From: Pseudoflavonifractor sp. Marseille-P3106
Lineage (GTDB): Bacteria > Bacillota > Clostridia > Oscillospirales > Oscillospiraceae
NCBI GenBank assembly: GCA_900169975.1
Contig: LT827123.1
Span: 124,001-188,000, forward strand
Reading direction: 5' to 3'
Length of the DNA stretch: 64,000 nt
Part shown: piece after piece, positions 8,183 through 16,202 of the stretch
Layout: each line of letters begins with the position of its first letter
How positions within the stretch are numbered: the stretch's first letter is position 1
Position numbers and translations under genes: made by a program
Notes under the pieces: generated by a model
What the model was told of the DNA's origin: nothing
What the model saw: the letters and a program-made list of their open reading frames with translations, nothing else
Databases searched by the model: none

Positions 8183-10015
8183 ATGTGCGGTATCGTTGGT
8201 TTTATCGGGAAAGAGGAGGCGGCCCCTATTTTGCTGGACGGCCTGTCCCGCCTGGAGTACCGGGGATATGATTCGGCCGGACTGGCTATTTACGGGGCGG
8301 TGGAGGGCCTTCAGGTGGTGAAGGCCAAGGGCCGTTTGAAGGTCCTCAGCGACCTGACCCAGGGGGGAGCCACGGTCCATGGCACCGTAGGCCTGGGCCA
8401 TACCCGCTGGGCCACCCACGGGGTGCCCTCCGACGTGAATTCCCATCCCCAGGTGTCGGAGAACGGCCGCTTTGCCGTGGTCCACAACGGCATTATCGAA
8501 AACTATGTGGAGATCAAGGAATTTTTGCAGCACCAGGGCGTGAAGTTTGTCTCCCAGACCGACACCGAAGTGGTGGCTCAGCTGCTGGAATACTACTATG
8601 AAGGTGATCTGCTGGAGGCGGTGAGCAAGGTGCTCCACCGCATCAACGGTGCCTATGCCTTCGGCATCGTCTGTGCCGACTGCCCGGACCGGCTGGTGGC
8701 CGTCCGCAAGGACAGCCCCCTCATCCTGGGCTACGGCGAGGATTTCAATTTCCTGGCCAGCGACGTCACCGCCGTCATCAAGTACACCCGCGAGGTGAGC
8801 TATTTGGACGACGGGGAGCTGGCTGTGCTCACCCGGGACGGCATCCGGGTGTACGACGCCTATCTCCAGCCCGTGGAGAAAGAGAAGCATCACGTGGACT
8901 GGGAGATCTCGGCGGCGGAGAAGGGCGGCTATGAGCACTTTATGGCCAAGGAGATCATGGAGCAGCCCGAGGCCTTCCGCAAGACTGTGTTCCCCCGCAT
9001 CCAGAACGGGAAAGTGGTGCTGGACGATCTCCGCTTCGATGCCGATTATCTCAAGGGACTCGACAAGCTCTACATCATTGCCTGCGGTTCCTCCTACCAC
9101 GTGGGCATGGCCACCAAGTACAACCTGGAAAAGCTCCTGCGCAAGCCGGTGGAGGTGGCCCTCGCCTCGGAGTTCCGCTATTGTGACCCCATTGTCACCG
9201 ATAAAACGCTGGCGCTGGTCATCAGCCAGTCCGGCGAGACCATCGACACCCTGGCCGCCATGCGGGAGGCCAAACGCCTGGGGGCCCGGGTGCTTTCCAT
9301 CGTCAACGTGGTGGGTTCCACCATCGCCCGGGAGAGCGACGACGTCATCTACACCTGGGCCGGACCGGAGATCGCCGTGGCGACCACCAAGGCCTACTCC
9401 ACCCAGCTGGCGGTGACCTATCTCATCGGCCTTTATTTTGCTGATCTTATGGGAACCATTGAGAAGGCAGAGTATGACAAGGTCATCTCCGAGCTCCTCC
9501 TCATTCCCACCAAGCTGGAGTCGGTGTTGGAGCAGCGGCAGGCCATCCAGTACTATGCCTCTCTCTACTTTAACCATGCCTCTATCTTTTTCGTCGGCCG
9601 CAATATCGACTACGCCATCGGCATGGAGGGCTCCCTGAAGCTCAAGGAGATCTCCTATATCCACTCCGAGGCCTACGCCGCGGGGGAGCTGAAGCACGGC
9701 ACCATCTCTCTCATCGAGGATGGAACTCTGGTGGTGGCTTTGGCCAGTTATCGGCCCCTGTTCGAAAAACTCATGAGCAATGTGGTGGAAGTCAAGAGCC
9801 GGGGAGCCGACGTCCTGGGCCTGACCACGGAGAGCCTGGGCGGCGACATGGCGAAAACGGTGGATCACACCATCACGGTGCCGGATACCCACCCCATGCT
9901 CCTGCCCAGCCTGGATGTGGTTCCCCTCCAGCTCTTTGCCTACTATGTGGCCCTCCAGCGGGGCTGCGACATTGATAAACCGCGCAACCTGGCCAAGTCC
10001 GTCACTGTGGAATAA
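8183..10015 (+). CDS. glmS: Glutamine-fructose-6-phosphate aminotransferase (isomerising)
   Basis: 610 residues. Makes glucosamine-6-phosphate from fructose-6-phosphate and glutamine, the first step of peptidoglycan sugar synthesis. The start is set at the ATG giving M-C-G-I-V-G, since Cys must become residue 1 as the glutaminase nucleophile; the ATG 24 bases upstream is rejected. Visible signatures are TRWATHG of the class II glutaminase domain, then two SIS domains (CGSSYHVG; SQSGETIDT; EGSLKLKEISYIHSEAYAAGELKHG) and the C-terminal KSVTVE. GGAGG precedes the start. Confidence 0.98.
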   Translation: MCGIVGFIGKEEAAPILLDGLSRLEYRGYDSAGLAIYGAVEGLQVVKAKGRLKVLSDLTQGGATVHGTVGLGHTRWATHGVPSDVNSHPQVSENGRFAVVHNGIIENYVEIKEFLQHQGVKFVSQTDTEVVAQLLEYYYEGDLLEAVSKVLHRINGAYAFGIVCADCPDRLVAVRKDSPLILGYGEDFNFLASDVTAVIKYTREVSYLDDGELAVLTRDGIRVYDAYLQPVEKEKHHVDWEISAAEKGGYEHFMAKEIMEQPEAFRKTVFPRIQNGKVVLDDLRFDADYLKGLDKLYIIACGSSYHVGMATKYNLEKLLRKPVEVALASEFRYCDPIVTDKTLALVISQSGETIDTLAAMREAKRLGARVLSIVNVVGSTIARESDDVIYTWAGPEIAVATTKAYSTQLAVTYLIGLYFADLMGTIEKAEYDKVISELLLIPTKLESVLEQRQAIQYYASLYFNHASIFFVGRNIDYAIGMEGSLKLKEISYIHSEAYAAGELKHGTISLIEDGTLVVALASYRPLFEKLMSNVVEVKSRGADVLGLTTESLGGDMAKTVDHTITVPDTHPMLLPSLDVVPLQLFAYYVALQRGCDIDKPRNLAKSVTVE

Positions 10016-10022
10016 GGAACAG

Positions 10023-10058
10023 CAGCGCCGCCCCGACCGCCAGGCCGGGACGGCGCTG
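10023..10058 (+). terminator. Terminator after glmS
   Basis: CAGCGCCG pairs with CGGCGCTG around an imperfect GC-rich interior, followed by a weak T-rich tract. Confidence 0.55.
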
Positions 10059-10106
10059 TATTCGTTCAGAGATTGGAAAAATTTCTGAGAAAAGCGGAAA
10101 TAATGC

Positions 10107-10135
10107 TTGACAAGATGAATCCACTATGGTATTCT
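10107..10135 (+). promoter_or_regulatory. Promoter of rubrerythrin
   Basis: -35 TTGACA, 17-base spacer, -10 TATTCT, followed by an AT-rich leader and AGGAGG at 10191-10196. Good fit to a vegetative sigma-A promoter. Confidence 0.7.
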
Positions 10136-10205
10136 TTAAACAGAAACAAGAACCATTACTAATAAAATCAAATAAATCACATAAATTTTTAGGAGGTCAT
10201 TCATT

Positions 10206-10748
10206 ATGAAAAAGTGGGTTTGCTCTGTCTGCGGTTACGTTTACGAGGGTCCTGAGGCTCCTGATTTCTGCCCCATCTGCAAGGCTCCCAAGAGCAAGTT
10301 CGTCCTGCAGGGCGGCGATAAGGTGTGGGCTGCCGAGCACGTGGTAGGCGTGGCCAAGGGCGCTCCTGAAGAGATCCTCCAGGGCCTGCGTGAGAACTTC
10401 CAGGGCGAGTGCTCCGAGGTCGGCATGTATCTGGCCATGTCCCGTGTGGCTCATCGCGAGGGCTATCCCGAGATCGGCCTGTACTGGGAGAAGGCCGCTC
10501 TGGAGGAGGCCGAGCACGCTGCCAAGTTTGCTGAGCTGCTGGGTGAGGTGCTGACCGACTCTACCAAGAAGAACCTGGAGATGCGTGTCGATGCCGAGAA
10601 CGGCGCCACCATGGGCAAGTTTGAGCTGGCCAAGAAGGCCAAGGAGCTGAACCTGGACGCCATCCACGACACCGTCCATGAGATGGCCCGCGACGAGGCC
10701 CGCCACGGCAAGGCTTTCGAGGGCCTGCTGAAGCGTTACTTCGGCTAA
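10206..10748 (+). CDS. Reverse rubrerythrin (rubredoxin domain first)
   Basis: 180 residues. A short rubredoxin-like iron site (Cys6, Cys9, Cys22, Cys25) precedes a ferritin-like four-helix diiron domain with ExxH-type ligands ([17 protein letters not shown]). This order defines reverse rubrerythrins, which reduce hydrogen peroxide and oxygen in anaerobes using NAD(P)H-derived electrons. Codon use is strongly biased, suggesting high expression. The last 176 bases recur at 23334-23509, and the island in between inserted at this gene, so the 3' end here may be island-derived; the protein is intact. Confidence 0.93.
   Translation: MKKWVCSVCGYVYEGPEAPDFCPICKAPKSKFVLQGGDKVWAAEHVVGVAKGAPEEILQGLRENFQGECSEVGMYLAMSRVAHREGYPEIGLYWEKAALEEAEHAAKFAELLGEVLTDSTKKNLEMRVDAENGATMGKFELAKKAKELNLDAIHDTVHEMARDEARHGKAFEGLLKRYFG
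10573..10748 (+). repeat. Left copy of 176-bp direct repeat flanking the island (attL region)
   Basis: This 3' part of the rubrerythrin gene matches 23334-23509 with about ten substitutions and no gaps; the longest identical run is 53 bases. Both copies are followed by related terminators. It is the expected product of integration into a gene's 3' end with restoration of the gene. Confidence 0.75.
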
Positions 10749-10788
10749 TCTATAACCGGATAAATCGCAACAATCAAGCACTTTTCGA

Positions 10789-10820
10789 GAGGGAATCGGG
10801 GAACCGGTTCCCTCTCTTTT
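10789..10820 (+). terminator. Terminator of rubrerythrin (left copy)
   Basis: GAGGGAATCGG, loop GGAA, CCGGTTCCCTC, then TCTTTTT. The same hairpin with small changes follows the right-hand rubrerythrin fragment at 23542-23571. Confidence 0.85.
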
Positions 10821-11145
10821 TGCGCTTGTGCCGGTTCATTGTGGATGTTTTTGTGGCATTTCTCTCTTTTCCACGACGGAAAACCTTCCACATGTGGATA
10901 TTCCGTTTTTTGCCCTATATCAAGCGATTTTCACCGCTTAATAACAAGTTTTTGAGAAAAACCATCAACTTTTATGAAGTTTTGGCCCAATCAGAAGGAA
11001 AAACAGAGACTTTTCATCGGCTGGAAGCCAAACAGAATCAAAATTGCCGGGTTTCTCTTCATTTCAGCAGCCCTTTGGGGCTGCTTTTTCATAGTTTGAT
11101 TATATCACATATCACTATTAAAGTACAGGTTTTCTCTTTGCCCAT
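10821..11145. other. AT-rich non-coding left end of the island
   Basis: No convincing gene. The frame that is open on the plus strand (10820-11215) has biased aromatic/basic composition, no ribosome site and crosses a terminator, so it is not called. The stretch holds the terminator at 11066-11089 and the promoter of the first cargo gene. Confidence 0.5.
11066..11089 (+). terminator. Small rho-independent terminator
   Basis: AGCAGCCC, loop TTTG, GGGCTGCT followed by TTTTC. No gene immediately upstream is supported, so it may end a short RNA or insulate the island. Confidence 0.6.
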
Positions 11146-11153
11146 GCTATACT
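11146..11153 (+). promoter_or_regulatory. Extended -10 promoter of the first cargo operon
   Basis: TGC followed by TATACT (an extended -10 TGnTATACT) about 80 bases before the ATG at 11234; no good -35 is present. Confidence 0.45.
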
Positions 11154-11233
11154 TAAAGCACAAAGAGGGACAGAGAACAAGAAAAAACAAAACCTCTCAA
11201 AACAAAAATAAATGAAATAAGGAGATTATCACC

Positions 11234-11668
11234 ATGAAAAAGAATGCTATCATCTACATCGACGATACCCACGCCCAGGTCACTAAGGCTTTCGAGAAGC
11301 AGGCCCGTATCTTCGGTACTCCCGAATACAGAGAGTGGAGAGCCTACCGTCAGGATTTCCCCAGCGCCCAGATGGTAACCAAGACCATCAAGCGGAAGAG
11401 CGACAAGCGCACCTACAAGAATCTGACCTACGATAACATGGAGCGATTCTTGACCATGCAGACCAACGGCCAGGAACTTATCAAGGAGTTCAACGACCAG
11501 AAGGCAATCGTTGCCATCCAGCAGAATCCCTATCGTGCGGTGCTGGCTTGGTTCCTTGCTAAGTTCCCCAAGTACGACAAGTACAAGGCGTTCTTTGCTG
11601 ACAACGGCGAGGCGGAAACCGCCCCCGAGAAAGTAACCGTTGGTTTCCCGCTTGCTGCTAATCAGTAA
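11234..11668 (+). CDS. Island cargo protein, paralogue of the gene at 11963
   Basis: 144 residues, soluble, basic. It shares with the protein at 11963-12403 a core around KNLTYDNME, then a Q-x-NPYRAVLAWFLAKFPKY segment, so the two arose by duplication. No characterised family is recognised. AAGGAG lies 13 bases before the ATG. Probably first in an operon with the next two genes. Confidence 0.75.
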   Translation: MKKNAIIYIDDTHAQVTKAFEKQARIFGTPEYREWRAYRQDFPSAQMVTKTIKRKSDKRTYKNLTYDNMERFLTMQTNGQELIKEFNDQKAIVAIQQNPYRAVLAWFLAKFPKYDKYKAFFADNGEAETAPEKVTVGFPLAANQ

Positions 11669-11717
11669 GCAATCTTTGAAGTACACTTCTCAAAAATCAG
11701 AAAAGGAGCTTGATACG

Positions 11718-11927
11718 ATGGAATTCACCCGTGACTACATGACCTATTACCTGCTGTCCTTCTGCAAGACCTACGACGAGCGCGACAAAGAGGAAGAGCG
11801 CCTGACGGCGCTGACCGACGAAGCGCTGGAAGCCGAGTTCACCGCCGAATACAACGAGCAGAAAGGCGCATGTCCCAACCCGCCGCTCTACGAAGGCAAT
11901 ATCCCTGACCTCTATATCGACTTTTAA
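11718..11927 (+). CDS. Small acidic hypothetical protein between the two paralogues
   Basis: 69 residues, rich in Glu/Asp (YDERDKEEERLTALTDEALEAEF), ending in DLYIDF. The start is placed at the ATG preceded by AAGGAG; a longer in-frame version overlapping the upstream gene region has no ribosome site. Its acidity opposite two basic neighbours suggests a possible partner, which is inference only. Confidence 0.65.
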   Translation: MEFTRDYMTYYLLSFCKTYDERDKEEERLTALTDEALEAEFTAEYNEQKGACPNPPLYEGNIPDLYIDF

Positions 11928-11962
11928 GACAAACCAGAATTGATTTTTAGGAGGAAATTACC

Positions 11963-12403
11963 ATGAAGAACACTTACAAAGTAGACTTTGTGAACAACAC
12001 TCTGACCATGACCAACGCGTTTGAGGACGCCGCCAGCAACCCCACTTCCCAGGAATACAAGCTGTTGCAGCAGATTCGCGCCGACTTCCCCGGCCTGACC
12101 ATCATCCGCAAGACCCGCCGCGCCCCCAAGAAGGCCCGCCACACCAAGAACCTGACCTACGCCAACATGGAGAAGTACATGAGCGTGTTTAAGAACTCCG
12201 TCGAGTTGCTGGCCCAGTTTGAGGTGGTCAAGGAGTGCTCCAAGCAGCAGCCCAGCCCCTACAAGTTTGTGCTGGATTGGTTCAAGGTCCAGTTCCCCAA
12301 CTACAAGGAGCAGCCCGATTTCAGCAACAATACCTCCAAGGTGATTGACCTGGAAACTATCAAGAAGAAGCAGGAAGAGAAGAAGCAGCAGGAGAGCGCT
12401 TGA
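11963..12403 (+). CDS. Island cargo protein, paralogue of the gene at 11234
   Basis: 146 residues. Shared core with the 11234 protein: RADFPGLTIIRKT, KNLTYANMEKYM and PYKFVLDWFKVQFPNY. The C-terminus is a charged Lys/Glu/Gln tail (likely helical). AGGAGG lies upstream. Function unknown. Confidence 0.75.
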   Translation: MKNTYKVDFVNNTLTMTNAFEDAASNPTSQEYKLLQQIRADFPGLTIIRKTRRAPKKARHTKNLTYANMEKYMSVFKNSVELLAQFEVVKECSKQQPSPYKFVLDWFKVQFPNYKEQPDFSNNTSKVIDLETIKKKQEEKKQQESA

Positions 12404-12424
12404 TAACAATGGAATACAAAATGA

Positions 12425-12457
12425 GAGAGGACGGTACTGCTGGTGTACCGTCCTCTC
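12425..12457 (+). terminator. Terminator of the paralogue operon
   Basis: 13-bp perfect stem (GAGAGGACGGTAC with its complement) and a seven-base loop, followed by an AT-rich but interrupted T tract. Confidence 0.7.
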
Positions 12458-12482
12458 CGCATTATTATAAACTATTTTTAGA

Positions 12483-12809
12483 TTAACTGGGACTAAACAT
12501 CATTAGAAGAAAGCCTATAACGAATACTACTGTTGCAATTATTGTTGCGGGGATAAAACTCTCTGTACCAATAGCGACCAATGCCACCAAATCGCCTATA
12601 ACCGAAACAAGCATTAGAATAATGCCAAACGTTTTCCCATTTCCGGCAAAAGTTTTGCTACTATCTTTTTCGGTTTTGTGTTCTACAACCTCTCTGGGGT
12701 CAAGCATGACCTTTTGGGGGGAGTCATTCGTAATGCCGACCTTGTTTCCGCACTTTTCGCAAAATGAGCTGCCATCGGCAATTTGAACTCCACATTTTTG
12801 ACAAAACAT
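12483..12809 (-). CDS. Zinc-ribbon membrane protein
   Basis: 108 residues. N-terminal double-zinc-ribbon knuckles (CQKCGVQIADGSSFCEKCGNK), a polar linker, then two hydrophobic segments (about 60-78 and 84-104) that should span the membrane. It follows another zinc-ribbon gene by four bases on the same strand. Proteins of this build are common and unassigned; a sensing or anchoring role is possible. Confidence 0.7.
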   Translation of the reverse strand: MFCQKCGVQIADGSSFCEKCGNKVGITNDSPQKVMLDPREVVEHKTEKDSSKTFAGNGKTFGIILMLVSVIGDLVALVAIGTESFIPATIIATVVFVIGFLLMMFSPS

Positions 12810-12813
12810 AACC

Positions 12814-13236
12814 TTACCTCAAACTCTTAAAACCGAGGATTTTCTTGCACATTTTAGTAGGAGTAATTGGAGTAATAAGCTGCGGTCCAGGAGATTGGAA
12901 AATGCAGTTGCCATCCGCTTCGACTTCTTTTATAACTGCACCATATCTCGTTTTTTTGGTCTGGCCGAGCATATTCCTTGTACTTGCCACAAGCTCACAG
13001 TAAACCTTTCCATCTTGGCCCTCTTCGTATGCCTCAAGTTCCCCAAAAGTAGGATTAACGCCTGTAATAAGAACAGTAGCACGCATGTAATTACACAGAG
13101 CGTCATAAATACATTCTTTTTTGCTCTTGACTATGAGTTCGGAAGTGCTATTCGTGATTTCACCTATTTTGTTCCCACATTTGGGACAAAAAGCTGCATT
13201 ATCATCAACTTGATTGCCACACTTTGAACAAAACAT
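12814..13236 (-). CDS. Zinc-ribbon protein with unassigned C-terminal domain
   Basis: 140 residues. CSKCGNQVDDNAAFCPKCGNK at the start is a zinc ribbon near-identical in layout to the downstream gene; residues 30-140 form a soluble domain of unknown family with alternating beta-like stretches. No membrane segment. Its ATG has AAAGAGAGG upstream. Confidence 0.7.
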   Translation of the reverse strand: MFCSKCGNQVDDNAAFCPKCGNKIGEITNSTSELIVKSKKECIYDALCNYMRATVLITGVNPTFGELEAYEEGQDGKVYCELVASTRNMLGQTKKTRYGAVIKEVEADGNCIFQSPGPQLITPITPTKMCKKILGFKSLR

Positions 13237-13341
13237 ATACTATTCCTCTCTTTCATCGTATCATGGATTTTGTCTGTGCAACTGTGATCTACTGCTCTAA
13301 TTATAACACGAATTTGATTGTATATCAATATTATATTGGAG

Positions 13342-13357
13342 TTTTAATCAATTAAAA
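13342..13357. promoter_or_regulatory. Palindromic AT-rich operator candidate
   Basis: TTTTAAT-CA-ATTAAAA, a perfect 7-bp inverted repeat 45 bases before the XRE gene and in the gap between divergent transcripts. Likely autoregulatory site for the XRE protein. Confidence 0.45.
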
Positions 13358-13401
13358 TTTAGGAATAATCCATATATCCTTGATTAAAAGGAGTAGAAGA
13401 T

Positions 13402-13755
13402 ATGGATTATAAATACAAGGTGGATTATCCACTGATAGCGAAGCGCATTAAAGCTGCCAGGAAGCAAGCCGGTTTAACTCAGGAACAGCTTGCCGAAAAG
13501 ATAGATATTTCAACAAATGCAGTTGCCAAACTGGAAAATAACCTTATGACAGCCAGCCTCCAAACATTGGTAAATATCGCCAATGTGCTGGGCATTGGTA
13601 TGGACTATCTTTTATGTGAAAGCTATCCTGCCGATCAAGAGAGCAACATTGATGTATTTCTGGACGGTCTAATTGATGGACTGTCTCAACAAGACAAGGA
13701 ATTTATTATTCATGTGATTAACGGCTTAAAACTCTACCATACCCGAAGCGGCTAA
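13402..13755 (+). CDS. XRE-family transcriptional regulator
   Basis: 117 residues. HTH_3 domain at about 10-66 (KRIKAARKQAGLTQEQLAEKI ... NAVAKLENN ... LGIGMDYLL) binds DNA as a dimer; the C-terminal 50 residues are helical and probably dimerise. Divergent from the zinc-ribbon pair, with which it may share regulation. AAGGAG precedes the start. Confidence 0.88.
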   Translation: MDYKYKVDYPLIAKRIKAARKQAGLTQEQLAEKIDISTNAVAKLENNLMTASLQTLVNIANVLGIGMDYLLCESYPADQESNIDVFLDGLIDGLSQQDKEFIIHVINGLKLYHTRSG

Positions 13756-13769
13756 AAGTGCAAAACTTA

Positions 13770-13803
13770 CCCTTGATGTAGCAACGCTGCATCAGGGGTT
13801 TTA
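13770..13803 (+). terminator. Terminator after the XRE gene
   Basis: CCCTTGATG pairs with CATCAGGGG, followed by TTTTA. Confidence 0.75.
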
Positions 13804-14230
13804 TCTTGACACCAACTTACACCGCCACCGCCGTTCTCGCCCGTGTTTCCCGTCTTTTTTCAGCGGTCGGGAAAAATGCCAAGAAAAGCGCACACGCGAA
13901 ATTACAAATGAACTATCCCGGAAGCACCCCCCACCCTGGTGTGACCGCAGCCTTCACCCGTTCCACATGGGGGCATCCTACACCTTCCCGATTACCTTCT
14001 TGCGAGGGAAATTCCTTCACCCGCTCGCAATCAGGGTTCCGCTCCAAGTTGAAACTACACTTTCAAAAAGCAACCTTCACCCGCAAAAGCTCAACTTCTG
14101 ACCAAAACCGACAACTCCGAAAGAACTTTTGATAAGTAGCAGCAACTTCAAAAAGAAACGCACCAACTTTCAAAAGAGAAACAACAACTTTGTTGCGGAA
14201 TAAGGCAAATGAGAGCGTTATGCCGTTTCT
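13804..14230. other. Intergenic stretch with short direct repeats, no supported gene
   Basis: A 108-codon plus-strand frame exists (13806-14132) but has no ribosome site and a low-complexity Ser/Thr/Arg composition, so it is not called. The stretch contains three copies of CCTTCACCCG at 13951, 14014 and 14074. Confidence 0.5.
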
Positions 14231-14258
14231 TTGCCATAAAAAAATTTTGTGTTATAAT
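14231..14258 (+). promoter_or_regulatory. Strong promoter before the structured RNA and amber-interrupted gene
   Basis: -35 TTGCCA, 16-base spacer of mostly A and T, -10 TATAAT. Transcription would start near 14265 and include the structured RNA as a 5' leader of about 185 bases. Confidence 0.7.
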
Positions 14259-14304
14259 AATTACAGAAAAAGGAAAAAGCTTTTGATGTATGGCTTCACT
14301 TGTA

Positions 14305-14426
14305 GACTTAAACAAGCAGTAGGATGAAGGCGCTGCGGCTTTCCATCTTGTAGAGCACTTCCGTTCTATGCTTCCGGGCAGCACCGCCAAGTGCTGGCAA
14401 CACGCTTCCTACTGTTTGCTTAAATC
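14305..14426 (+). ncRNA. Structured RNA leader, about 122 nt, unknown class
   Basis: The ends pair over 20 positions (14305-14324 with 14407-14426) with only two mismatches and a G-T wobble; inside, AGCACTT at 14354-14360 pairs with AAGTGCT at 14389-14395. No T-run follows, so it is not a terminator. It lies between a consensus promoter and the ribosome site of the next gene. It has no tRNA T-arm and no reverse transcriptase gene is nearby, so a tRNA or retron is not supported. It may be a cis-regulator, a processed small RNA or a partner of the downstream protein. Confidence 0.5.
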
Positions 14427-14449
14427 TATAAAAGGAGGAAGCACACAAG

Positions 14450-16075
14450 ATGGAAAAATAGAACCTGTCGCCAGCAGGGGATAGCGAAGAAACTTTGCAA
14501 AAGCTCCAACAATGTATGGAGAAATATAACCTAAACCATCAATGGTTGAATTATATAGATAATCCACAAGAAATAGTAGATGCAGCTGAAACATATGAAT
14601 TTTTTCAAAGTAGAAATCCATATTTATTAAATTCTGCTCAGCGACCAGAAGATAGGCTTTATTGGGCCTGTCATACGAAACTTTTTGTAAAATATTTCAT
14701 TAAATTTGCGCGCGGAATGGTTTCGCCACGGGTCGATGAATGGTCAGATAATGATTTGGAAGAATACTATAAAACTGTTATTAAAGAATATTCTATTGAC
14801 AGTCGATACTTGCCGTATTTTATGGAAGAGGGCTTTCAGTTTTATTGGTTTATTCAAGCATGGAATGAGGCAGCCGCTATCGAATACCCCATGTTTCCTC
14901 ATTATCAGTCGCCAGGAGATTGGATAATAGAAGAATATGATCTGACTAAGCCCACCAAAAAGTAGATTGAAAAAGAAAATGAAGCCAAAGCAGGGTATTT
15001 GGTTGCAGAAGAAGAGCGGATTACCGCGCTGGAAGAAACCACTGCCGCTGAACCGACCTTCCGCGGCCTGCCCATTGCCTGGGAGAATGTCACAACGGAA
15101 GAGGACGGCAAGCAAAAGACAGCACATTGGATTGCTTGGAATGGTAGCCGCTCGAAACGAGAGGATTTTTTCAAACTGGCTTTCCCCGACTGCTACAATA
15201 AGATCAAAAAACGAGTGAAGTTCTTGGGACAAGCAGCGGATAATGTACTGTGGCTGACCGGTGGGCAGCGTACCAAGCTCATGTATGAGATTTTAGCAGC
15301 AAAGTATGAACTGGTGGATGTGGATGAAGTAGATAATACGACGCTGACCCTTCTTTGCTGGAAGGAAGAGGATAACAAAACCGCTGATGATCTGTTGTCC
15401 CGCTTGCGCTGGCCGAATGGTTTAGCCAAGCTCGTGACCTTTGGCGTGGGAATGAAGCTGGACGCCGCCGCGCAACATACATGGTGCTATTCTGTGGACT
15501 ATCAGGAGGACAAAGCAATCTTTGAAGGGCAGTCAATGACCTGGGAGTGCTGGCAAAAATAGCTGATTGAAATTCTTGACCGCTGCCGAAATGGTCGCAT
15601 TCCCTACAATAAGGTAAAGAAACAGATCTTCCCTGCATTGTACTACCAGGATGGTAAGCGCCTCACCCTTGCAGCAGCAGATCGAAAAGCAATAACGGAA
15701 TGGGTGGGTGATTACCTTGTGAGCGGTTCCGCTCCATTTCCATTGTCCGGGGCAATATCCGCCGCCGACTTCAAGTTTGTGATTGACTACAATACAGATG
15801 TTGAGTTGGTGGACAGCCGGGATTTGAAAGACCCCGACGAGATGGCAAAATACAACCGCGAAACCAACGCCGCCAGAAACAAGGAGAAGGGCAAAAATAA
15901 GGTAGCCGCTCGCGCCAGAAAGACCTTGCCGGACGGGGATTTTACCAGGGATGATTTGAAGGCGCTGGGCTACGGCCACAATGCCATTTCCAACTTGCTC
16001 CGGGACAAGCTGATTGTAGACACCAAACGCCGGACGCCGGAACGCAAGTTCATTTACCGAAAGAATTTCAAGTGA
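14450..16075 (+). CDS. 541-residue protein of unknown function with three in-frame TAG codons
   Basis: One frame runs from an ATG with AGGAGG 11 bases upstream to TGA at 16073-16075, broken only by TAG at codons 4, 172 and 371 (14459, 14963, 15560). Coding character continues on both sides of each TAG, without shift, and no TAA or TGA occurs. The contexts MEK-x-NLSPAG, PTKK-x-IEKENE and CWQK-x-LIEIL all suit Gln. The first third is AT-rich, the rest near 50 percent GC, so the gene may be a fusion. The C-terminal 60 residues (TRDDLKALGYGHNAISNLLRD) look like a winged helix. No family recognised. The alternative is a pseudogene with three amber mutations. Confidence 0.6.
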
Positions 16076-16085
16076 AACTGCCGCC

Positions 16086-16146
16086 GATGTACCACACCCC
16101 GAGGGGGATAAAAGAAAAGTATATTCCCCACGGGGTATGGTACATC
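16086..16146. repeat. Large inverted repeat between the two amber-interrupted genes
   Basis: GATGTACCA at 16086-16094 pairs with TGGTACATC at 16138-16146, and inside ACCCCG with CGGGGT and GGGG with CCCC. The stem is far longer than a usual terminator and has no T-run. It may stabilise or process the shared transcript. Confidence 0.6.
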
Positions 16147-16202
16147 TACCGCTTCCACACTTGAAAGTGTATATTCAAAATTATCAGAAGGAGGAAACAG
16201 CT

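Noticed and set aside
10820-11215. 131-codon plus-strand open frame at the island's left end
   Set aside because: No ribosome site, unusual Phe/Lys-rich composition, and a rho-independent terminator lies inside it.
13806-14132. 108-codon plus-strand open frame as a gene
   Set aside because: No ribosome site, Ser/Thr/Arg low-complexity composition, overlaps evenly spaced DNA repeats; no family-like pattern.
14305-14426. Retron msr/msd or suppressor tRNA
   Set aside because: No reverse transcriptase with a YxDD motif nearby, and no tRNA T-arm, acceptor stem or properly flanked CTA anticodon.
14450-16075. Three separate genes starting at TTG codons after each TAG
   Set aside because: The TTG codons lack ribosome sites, the pieces stay in one frame, and coding continues right up to and beyond each TAG.
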